DNA of 8,637 bases, from positions 1 through 8,637 of the forward strand of contig JBOGWX010000097.1 in the NCBI GenBank assembly GCA_050694055.1, written 5' to 3'. A model generated the notes under the pieces. It saw nothing but the letters and a program-made list of their open reading frames with translations. It was not told the DNA's origin and searched no databases. Positions 1-4,636 of this stretch are shown here, piece after piece. This stretch comes from WHSV01 sp050694055 (GTDB lineage: Bacteria; Actinomycetota; CADDZG01; WHSQ01). The translations under genes and the position numbers were made by a program. Within the stretch, counting starts at the first letter, position 1; every line of letters begins with the position of its first letter.

Positions 1-808
1 GGTCTCCGGGGATGACCGGCAGCGGGGGGACGGTGCCGAGCCGGATGACGTTGCCGAGCTCGTCGGGGGCATCGGCGACGAAGTCGCGGTAGAAGCGCAG
101 GACCTCGCTCGTGTCGTCGGCCGCCCAGAAGACGGGTCCGGCCGTCACGGTCGGTCCGACGGGATGCAGTGCGAACTGGAACGAGGTGACGACGCCGAAG
201 TTGCCGCCGCCGCCGCGCAGCGCCCAGAACAGATCGGGGTGTTCGTCGCGGGACGCTCGGATGATGCTGCCCGTGGCGGTCACCACCTCGGCCGCGAGCA
301 GGTTGTCGACGGTGAGCCCGTGCTTGCGCATGAGCCAGCCGATGCCACCGCCGAGGGTGAGCCCCGCGACCCCGGTATGCCCCACGATGCCGCCGGTCGT
401 GGCCAGACCGTGGGCTTGCGTCTCGTGGTCGACGTCGCCCCACAGCGCACCACCCTGCACTCGTGCCGTGCGGCCGGCCGGGTCGACCGACACCGCCCGC
501 ATCGCCGAGAGGTCGATGACGATCCCGTCGTCACACACCGCGGTTCCGGCCACGTTGTGGCCCCCGCCCCGTATGGCGATCTCGAGGTCTCGCTCGCGGG
601 CGAACCGCACGGCCGCGGCCACGTCGGCAGGACCCGTGCATCGGGCGATCAGCCTGGGGCGCCGGTCGACGGCGCCGTTCCACACGGCACGCACCGTGTT
701 GTAGTCGGCATGCTCAGCGGTGATCATCTGGCCCCGGAACCCATCGATCTCCGTCGCGGCTGCCTCGTCGCTCGGGTGGCCGGGTTCCTCACTCGTCAAT
801 GCATTCAT
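1..808 (-). CDS. FAD-binding PCMH-type oxidoreductase (berberine-bridge-enzyme-like), N-terminal part
   Basis: This is the first 269 residues of a flavin-dependent oxidase/dehydrogenase of the VAO/berberine-bridge family; the C-terminal substrate and BBE segments lie beyond the left edge. Family members are usually about 450-500 residues. The start ATG at 808 is chosen because GAGGAGAGGAG lies just upstream on this strand and the family fold begins about 45 residues later. The FAD (PCMH) domain spans about residues 50-215. RGGGHN (80-85) holds His84, the usual site of 8-alpha-histidyl FAD linkage. GLTLGGGIGWL (149-159) and LRGGGGNFGVV (197-207) are the other FAD-binding signatures. The position where bicovalent members have Cys is Val142 (GGIVGHTGVAG), so a single covalent link through His is inferred. 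No signal peptide is visible. The gene is divergent from an HxlR regulator that probably controls it. The substrate is unknown; family members oxidise sugars, alcohols, alkaloids or tetracycline-like rings. Confidence 0.93.
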   Translation of the reverse strand, partial: MNALTSEEPGHPSDEAAATEIDGFRGQMITAEHADYNTVRAVWNGAVDRRPRLIARCTGPADVAAAVRFARERDLEIAIRGGGHNVAGTAVCDDGIVIDLSAMRAVSVDPAGRTARVQGGALWGDVDHETQAHGLATTGGIVGHTGVAGLTLGGGIGWLMRKHGLTVDNLLAAEVVTATGSIIRASRDEHPDLFWALRGGGGNFGVVTSFQFALHPVGPTVTAGPVFWAADDTSEVLRFYRDFVADAPDELGNVIRLGTVPPLPVIPGD

Positions 809-854
809 CGGTACTCCTCTCCTCGACGCCGCCATCGCACCACCGACTACCGCG

Positions 855-885
855 TCTGTGAAGTCCGAAATCTGGACTTCACAGA
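855..885. promoter_or_regulatory. Perfect inverted repeat, probable HxlR operator
   Basis: The arm TCTGTGAAGTCC (855-866) and its exact reverse complement GGACTTCACAGA (874-885) are separated by a 7-bp spacer, GAAATCT. The repeat lies in the 104-bp gap between the divergent oxidoreductase and HxlR genes, about 28 bp before the regulator's start. Its symmetry fits binding by a winged-helix dimer, and the position would let one protein control both promoters. A transcription terminator is unlikely, because it lies between two divergent starts and has no T-run. Binding by the adjacent regulator is inferred. Confidence 0.75.
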
Positions 886-912
886 GGGGGGTGGGCTTGC
901 GACACTGGAGTC

Positions 913-1611
913 ATGCGGAGTTACGGCCAGTACTGTCCCATCGCCCGAGGCGCCGAGATCTTCGCCGAGCGCTGGACTCCTCTGATCATCCGCAACCTGC
1001 ATCTGGGTTGCGGAACCTTCAGCGAGATCCTGGCCGGGGCGCCCGGGCTCTCCCGCACCCTGCTTTCGCAGCGGCTGAGGCAGCTCGAACGGCTCGGCAT
1101 CGTCGAGTCGACACCCAAGCCCGACGGGCGGGGACGCCACTATCAGCTCGCGCGCTCGGGTGAGGACCTCTTCAAGGTCTGCGAGTCGCTCGGCGAGTGG
1201 GGTGCCCGGTGGCTCGAGATCGCCCCGGAAAACCTCGATCCTTTCGTGGCGCTGTGGTCGATGTGCAACGCGCTCCGCCGAGACCGGCTTCCGGATCGAC
1301 GCGTCGTCATCCGCCTCGACTTCACCGGATGGCGACGTCACGAGCGCTACTGGCTGCTCCTCGAGCACGGAGAGGTCGAGATCTGCAAGGAGTACTCCGG
1401 ACTCGACGAGGACCTCTACATCACGGCGGAGGCCGAAGCCTTCGTCAAATGGCACGCTGGCCAGCTCTCTTGGGCCGAAGCCACGCGCGACGGACGCATC
1501 GAGCTCCACGGCCCCACCTGGCTCCTACGAGCCTTCCCTACCTGGAACGCCCGTAGCGCCTTCGCCCACATCAAACCGGTCTCCCGCCTTGCGACGAGCT
1601 CGGGGGGCTGA
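913..1611 (+). CDS. HxlR-family winged-helix regulator with SCP2-like C-terminal domain
   Basis: This is a 232-residue transcription factor. Residues 4-98 match the HxlR/MarR-like winged helix: YGQYCPIARGAEIFAERWTP at the start, then FSEI...LSRTLLSQRLRQLERLGIV as the recognition region, then the wing (PDGRGRHYQLARSGEDL). Cys8 sits where HxlR proteins such as YodB and HypR carry their redox- or electrophile-sensing cysteine. Most HxlR proteins are about 100-130 residues. The extra 110 residues (about 108-222, with LDPFVALWSMCNAL, RLDFTG and LLLEHGEVEIC) resemble an SCP2 sterol-carrier-like fold, a known architecture in actinobacteria and a plausible ligand pocket. The start ATG at 913 is preceded by TGGAG only 2 nt away, so translation may be near-leaderless, but the family N-terminus fixes this start. 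It is divergent from the FAD oxidoreductase, with the 855-885 inverted repeat as likely operator, probably for both genes. Confidence 0.92.
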   Translation: MRSYGQYCPIARGAEIFAERWTPLIIRNLHLGCGTFSEILAGAPGLSRTLLSQRLRQLERLGIVESTPKPDGRGRHYQLARSGEDLFKVCESLGEWGARWLEIAPENLDPFVALWSMCNALRRDRLPDRRVVIRLDFTGWRRHERYWLLLEHGEVEICKEYSGLDEDLYITAEAEAFVKWHAGQLSWAEATRDGRIELHGPTWLLRAFPTWNARSAFAHIKPVSRLATSSGG

Positions 1612-1777
1612 TCCCAGCGCGCCACGCGTCCGGGTTCACTATGCTCCCCGACCGGACCTCCATCGGGCGCGACGCAAGAGACCCGTGGAGACCGCTCTCA
1701 GACCGGAAGTCTTCTGGGCGGGCCACCGTCCATGACGCTGCCAGAAGGGGGTGATGGCCGTGGGTATCCTTTCGTCA

Positions 1778-1987
1778 CTCCATGCTCTGCGCTCGCGGGC
1801 CCTGTTCCAGACCGTCCAAGGCTGCTATGTGGTCGCTGCGATCCTCTCGGTGTCTCGTCACGGTTGGGTGACGCTGAAGCTCTCGGGCCGAAAGGGCTCG
1901 TCAACCGTCGTGCCATGGGATTGAGGCGATTGGGATTCCCAGCTGCAGGCGTGGTCCTTGGTTCGCATTATGGGAAGTTGGGTCCAC
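1778..1987 (-). pseudogene. Decayed coding remnant, copy 1 (paralogue of 7509-7717)
   Basis: Read on the minus strand from 1987, this segment translates as VDPTSHNANQGPRLQLGIP, then ASIPWHDG, a TGA stop, and ALSARELQRHPTVTRHRED. It aligns without gaps to copy 2 (7717 to 7529) over 63 codons. By hand count 59 of 189 bases differ, at codon positions 1/2/3 in the ratio 14/12/33, the pattern of past protein-level selection. About 41 of the residues are identical. Copy 1 has an in-frame TGA where copy 2 has CGC, and one copy carries a single-base length difference near 1790, after which similarity fades at CATGGAG (1778-1784). The other edge at 1987 is sharp. The protein family is not recognised. 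A fragment of a transposase or another mobile-element gene is possible but unproven. Confidence 0.6.
1959..1987 (+). repeat. 29-bp direct repeat, copy 1
   Basis: Positions 1959-1987 match 7689-7717 at 28 of 29 bases and in the same orientation. The core is GGTTCGCATTATGGGAAG followed by T (C in the other copy) and TGGGTCCAC. It forms the sharp right-hand end of the decayed remnant pair; immediately outside it the two sites share nothing. It is much better conserved than the rest of the remnant (about 69 percent identical), so it may be a recombination or transposase-recognised end. It could also simply be the best-preserved coding stretch (VDPxSHNAN on the minus strand). Confidence 0.8.
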
Positions 1988-2144
1988 TTCCGGGGGGCCC
2001 ACAATGGCCCCACAATGAAAGATTGCTGGTCAGAGCCCCCTTCTGGGCCAGCGAAGCTTCCGAGAAGCCCCTCGAAAACAGGGCATTCAGCGGAGGTGGC
2101 AGCTGCCTGAGGTAGTAGCTCGCCATGGGGCCGGTCATGCGGGC

Positions 2145-2173
2145 TTGACTTTCACGCTGAGAGTTAGTCAAAT
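2145..2173 (+). promoter_or_regulatory. Predicted sigma-70-type promoter of the five-gene operon
   Basis: TTGACT (2145-2150) matches the -35 consensus at 5 of 6 bases. After a 17-bp spacer, TCAAAT (2168-2173) matches the -10 consensus at 4 of 6. It lies about 30 bp before the ATG of the first gene and is the best promoter-like pair in this gap. The -10 element lies inside the TTAGTCA repeat at 2164-2183, so a bound repressor would block RNA polymerase. The call rests on sequence match only. Confidence 0.5.
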
Positions 2174-2183
2174 GACTTAGTCA
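2164..2183. promoter_or_regulatory. Probable TetR operator (TTAGTCA half-sites)
   Basis: TTAGTCA (2164-2170), AA, then TGACTTA (2173-2179) form an inverted repeat with a perfect AGTCA/TGACT core and one mismatch at the outer end. A further TTAGTCA (2177-2183) overlaps the right arm, giving three half-sites in 20 bp. The site overlaps the predicted -10 and ends 20 bp before the first start codon. Size and symmetry suit a TetR dimer or a pair of dimers, and the only TetR gene nearby is the fourth gene of the operon it would control, so autoregulation is inferred. Confidence 0.6.
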
Positions 2184-2203
2184 GATGCCTAAGGAGGTCC
2201 ACG

Positions 2204-3535
2204 ATGGCCCACGACGAGCACATGCGGCCCGCCTCGTTCTTCGCGTCGCCGGAAGACGCCATGGCCGCCCCACAGGAAGAGTTTCTCTACGTCGCCTGCC
2301 TGCACGAGGGAACCGGCGTGGAGGCGCCCGACTTCCTCGCCGTCGTCGACTGCGAGCGGGGCCGCGTGACCCACGAGACGCCGATGCCGAACGTCGGCGA
2401 CGAGCTCCACCACTACGGCTGGAACCGGTGCAGCTCCGCCTGTCACGGCCCCGACCGCTCTCACTTGATCGTGCCCGGGTTCCGCTCGTCGCGGATCCAC
2501 GTCGTGAACGTGGCCGACGATCCGCGCAGGCCGCGCGTCGAGAAGGTGATCGAGCCAGAGGAGATCGTGGAGGCGACCGGCCTGACCCGGCCGCACACGA
2601 TCCACTGCATGCCGGGCGAGAACGTTGTCGTCTCGATGCTGGGCGACCGCGACGGGAACGCCGCCTGCGGCTTCGCCGTCCTCGACGCTCGTACGTTCGA
2701 GATCAAAGGCCGCTGGGAGAACGGCGGCGAGCGGCCTCCGATGAACTACGACTTCTGGTACCAGCCGCGCAAGAACACGCTCGTCTCGTCCGAGTTCGGC
2801 GAGCCGAAGGCCTACGAGACCGGCTTCGACCTGGCCGACGTCCAGGCCGGGCGGTACGGGCAGCGGCTGCACTTCTGGAACCTGGCGGAGCGGACGCTCG
2901 AGCAGACGATCGACCTCGGCGAGCAGGGGCTCGTCCCGCTCGAGATCCGCTGGCTGCACGACCCCGAGTCGGAGCAGGGCTTCGTAGGGGCGGCGCTCTC
3001 GAGCGTCATCTGGCGCTTCTACCGCGAGAACGGCGCCTGGGCGGCGGACCCGGTTGTCCCGACCGACGCGGTCGAGCTCGAGGGGTGGCCGTTCCCGGTG
3101 CCGAGCCTGATCACCGACCTCGTCCTCTCGATGGACGACCGCTTCCTCTACTTCTCGAGCTGGCTGCACGGCGACCTGCGCCAGTACGACGTCTCCGACC
3201 CGGCCAACCCGAAGCTGACCGGGCAGCTCTGGCTCGGAGGGCTCCTCGGCAAGCCGAGTGACGCCGGGCGCGAGCTGAACGGCGGCCCGCAGATGCTCCA
3301 GCTCTCGCTCGACGGGCGGCGGCTCTACGTGACGAACTCCCTCTACTCGACCTGGGACAACCAGTTCTACCCGGGGCTGCGCTCATGGCTCCTCAAGGTC
3401 GACTGCGACCCGAACGGCGGCATGGAGGTCGACCGCGATTTCTTCGTCGACTTCTACGACCGTCCGGGCGGGCCCGCCCGGGCGCACGAGGTCCGCCTCG
3501 AGGGCGGCGACTGCACGACGGAGATCTTCCCGTGA
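2204..3535 (+). CDS. Selenium-binding protein / methanethiol oxidase family (SBP56-like)
   Basis: This 443-residue protein belongs to the SELENBP1/methanethiol oxidase family, whose characterised members oxidise methanethiol with O2 and water to formaldehyde, H2S and H2O2 using copper. Family hallmarks are present in order: DELHHYGWNRCSSAC (66-80), RPHTIHCMPGENVVVSMLGD (129-148), MNYDFWYQPRKNTLVSSEFG (180-199), LHFWNLAERTLEQTIDLG (222-239), PLEIRWLHDP (245-254), SLITDLVLSMDDRFLYFSSW (301-320) and ARAHEVRL (425-432). Candidate metal ligands are His69/70, His131/134, His252 and His428; Cys76 and Cys80 lie in the family's cysteine loop. The length is typical. The ATG at 2204 has an excellent ribosome site, TAAGGAGGT (2190-2198), 5 nt away. 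No signal peptide is seen, so a cytoplasmic location is inferred, unlike the periplasmic Hyphomicrobium enzyme. It is first in the operon and its TGA overlaps the next gene's GTG. The true substrate here is unproven. Confidence 0.93.
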   Translation: MAHDEHMRPASFFASPEDAMAAPQEEFLYVACLHEGTGVEAPDFLAVVDCERGRVTHETPMPNVGDELHHYGWNRCSSACHGPDRSHLIVPGFRSSRIHVVNVADDPRRPRVEKVIEPEEIVEATGLTRPHTIHCMPGENVVVSMLGDRDGNAACGFAVLDARTFEIKGRWENGGERPPMNYDFWYQPRKNTLVSSEFGEPKAYETGFDLADVQAGRYGQRLHFWNLAERTLEQTIDLGEQGLVPLEIRWLHDPESEQGFVGAALSSVIWRFYRENGAWAADPVVPTDAVELEGWPFPVPSLITDLVLSMDDRFLYFSSWLHGDLRQYDVSDPANPKLTGQLWLGGLLGKPSDAGRELNGGPQMLQLSLDGRRLYVTNSLYSTWDNQFYPGLRSWLLKVDCDPNGGMEVDRDFFVDFYDRPGGPARAHEVRLEGGDCTTEIFP

Positions 3536-3669
3536 TCCTGGCGCACCACGGGTTAGGCGAGGAGCTCGTGCTCTCCGCGGTCGCAGCCGGCGGCGGAGCG
3601 GCGTCGGTGGCGCTTCTCCTCTGCCGCGTCAGGATTGCGATGCTGGTCAAGTGGCTGCGCCGTCGCTAG
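3532..3669 (+). CDS. Small single-span membrane protein (45 aa), unknown function
   Basis: This gene encodes 45 residues from GTG at 3532, which overlaps the preceding stop as GTGA. CGGAGA (3519-3524) lies at good spacing upstream, so reinitiation or coupled translation is likely. The chain starts ILAHHGLGEE, then a hydrophobic stretch at about 12-31 (LVLSAVAAGGGAASVALLLC), and ends in a basic tail (RVRIAMLVKWLRRR). This suggests an inner-membrane anchor with the C-terminus in the cytoplasm. It also overlaps the next gene by 19 nt, and being wedged between two overlapping genes argues that it is real. The His pair and Cys31 could matter for metal handling beside a copper-dependent enzyme family, but that is speculation. 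No family is recognised. Confidence 0.6.
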   Translation: MILAHHGLGEELVLSAVAAGGGAASVALLLCRVRIAMLVKWLRRR

Positions 3670-4040
3670 CGCGCTCGGCCGAGGAGGCCGCGATCGTGCA
3701 GACGGTGCTCGACTACTTCGAGGGCTGGTTCGACGGAGACAGCGATCGCATGGAACGGGCGCTCCATCCAGGGCTGGCGAAGCGATCGTTACGACAGGTC
3801 GAACGCGATTCCCTGGAGCTCCGGACCGTCACGAAGGAGCAGATGGTCATCTGGACGGCCGAGGGTGAAGGGAAGAGCGACGACCCGGGCGGCGACCGGC
3901 GCATCGACGTCGAGGTCGTCGACGTCCACGGGAACATTGCCACCGTCGTGGTCCGCTCGTCTGTCTATCGCGAGTACCTTCACCTCGCGCAAACCGACGA
4001 GGGCTGGAAGATCGTGAACGCACTGTGGCATTGGACGTAA
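3651..4040 (+). CDS. NTF2-like / putative lumazine-binding family protein
   Basis: This 129-residue protein has the NTF2-like cone fold of the putative lumazine-binding group (Lumazine_bd_2-like). The N-terminal helices EEAAIVQTVLDYFEGWFDGD and RMERALHPGLAKRSL are followed by strands with RRIDVEVVDVHGNIATVVVRS and the closing pattern EYLHLAQTDEGWKIVNALWH, all diagnostic. Family members are small pocket proteins; some are enzymes and many have no known activity. The start is GTG at 3651, inside the end of the small membrane gene (19-nt overlap) and without a strong ribosome site, consistent with translational coupling. Its 3' end overlaps the TetR start by 16 nt. A role in binding a small molecule of the same pathway is inferred. 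Confidence 0.85.
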   Translation: MAAPSLARSAEEAAIVQTVLDYFEGWFDGDSDRMERALHPGLAKRSLRQVERDSLELRTVTKEQMVIWTAEGEGKSDDPGGDRRIDVEVVDVHGNIATVVVRSSVYREYLHLAQTDEGWKIVNALWHWT

Positions 4041-4636
4041 CCAAGACCGCCGCCCGCTCGGCGGCGGAAGACTCCCTACTCGACGCCGCCGAGCGGCTGC
4101 TCGTCGATGTCGGGTACTCGGGGATCACGACCCGGCGTGTCGCTGAACAAGCAGGCATCAACCATGGTCTCGTCCACTACTACTTCGGCTCGATCGAGCA
4201 GCTGCTCGTGCGCACGCTCGAGCGCTTCACCGAGCGGCTGATCGCGCGCCAGCGAGCCATGTACGAAGCCGAGAGGCCCTTCATCGAGAAGTGGCGAACG
4301 GCGATCCGCTACCTCGACGCCGACCGCGAGTACCAGAAGGTCTGGTGCGAGCTTCAGGCGCTCGCCTGGAACCGCCCAGACCTGCGCGAGCGAGTGGCGC
4401 ACGCGAACGCGGAATGGCGAGCCGTGCTGACCGAGGCGTTCGCCGAGCCACATGAGCGCTACGGCATCGAGATCCCGCTCGACGCGCTCGTCTCGCTGGT
4501 GATCACCTTCAACGAGGGCATCATCCTCGAGCGGCTTTCCGCCATAACGACTGGTCACGCCGAGCTGCTCGACTGGATCGACGGATGGTTGGAGCAGAAG
4601 GAGAAAGAGCGATGGCAGCGATCCGAGAAGCGGTAG
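4025..4636 (+). CDS. TetR-family transcriptional regulator
   Basis: This is a 203-residue repressor-type regulator. The N-terminal DNA-binding domain covers about residues 16-62: AAERLLVDVGYSGITTRRVA leads into the helix-turn-helix EQAGINHGLVHYYFGSIEQL, with the classic HYYF after the recognition helix. The remainder (about 65-195) is helical and ligand-binding by family analogy; it contains KVWCELQALAWNRPDLRERV and ITFNEGIILERLS. GTG at 4025 is taken as start because it gives a normal N-terminal arm and overlaps the preceding gene by 16 nt, typical of this operon. The most likely operator is the TTAGTCA repeat at 2164-2183, which would make the whole operon autoregulated. The inducer is unknown, perhaps a substrate or product of the operon's enzymes. 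Confidence 0.93.
   Translation: MALDVTKTAARSAAEDSLLDAAERLLVDVGYSGITTRRVAEQAGINHGLVHYYFGSIEQLLVRTLERFTERLIARQRAMYEAERPFIEKWRTAIRYLDADREYQKVWCELQALAWNRPDLRERVAHANAEWRAVLTEAFAEPHERYGIEIPLDALVSLVITFNEGIILERLSAITTGHAELLDWIDGWLEQKEKERWQRSEKR

Larger units (their letters stand above)
1612..2144. other. Gene-poor intergenic stretch with remnant sequence
   Basis: No convincing intact gene is seen between the HxlR regulator and the operon promoter. The only coding trace is the decayed minus-strand remnant at 1778-1987, described separately. A plus-strand open frame spans 1732-2115, but its composition and lack of recognisable motifs suggest chance. Near 2025-2052 an imperfect hairpin can form (GCTGG and GCCC pairing with GGGC and CAGC) without a following T-run, and GGCAGCTGCC (2098-2107) is a short palindrome. 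Neither has an obvious role. No tRNA or rRNA is visible. Confidence 0.6.

Noticed and set aside
164..985. Long plus-strand frames across the FAD oxidoreductase
   Set aside because: They are antisense to a clear FAD-binding gene on the minus strand; long mirror frames are expected in high-GC DNA.
1951..1990. GGTTCGCATT resembling a tRNA T-loop, as at an att site in a tRNA gene
   Set aside because: No flanking 5-bp stem, acceptor stem or anticodon arm can be built around either copy.
2025..2052. Possible intrinsic terminator hairpin
   Set aside because: The stem is interrupted by an asymmetric internal loop, there is no T-run, and no gene ends nearby.
1732..2115. Open frame of 127 codons on the plus strand upstream of the operon
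   Set aside because: It has no ribosome site, no family motif and Gly/Pro/Arg-rich random composition. It is antisense to the remnant at 1778-1987, whose substitution pattern does not fit this frame.
2185..3261. Long Arg-rich frame overlapping the thiol-oxidase homologue
   Set aside because: It is an off-frame reading of the family-conserved SBP56 gene.
4585..4611. Upstream ATG for the hydrolase-glycosyltransferase fusion
   Set aside because: The ATG at 4612 has AAGGAG at proper spacing, while 4585 has no ribosome site. Adding 9 residues gains nothing in the fold.
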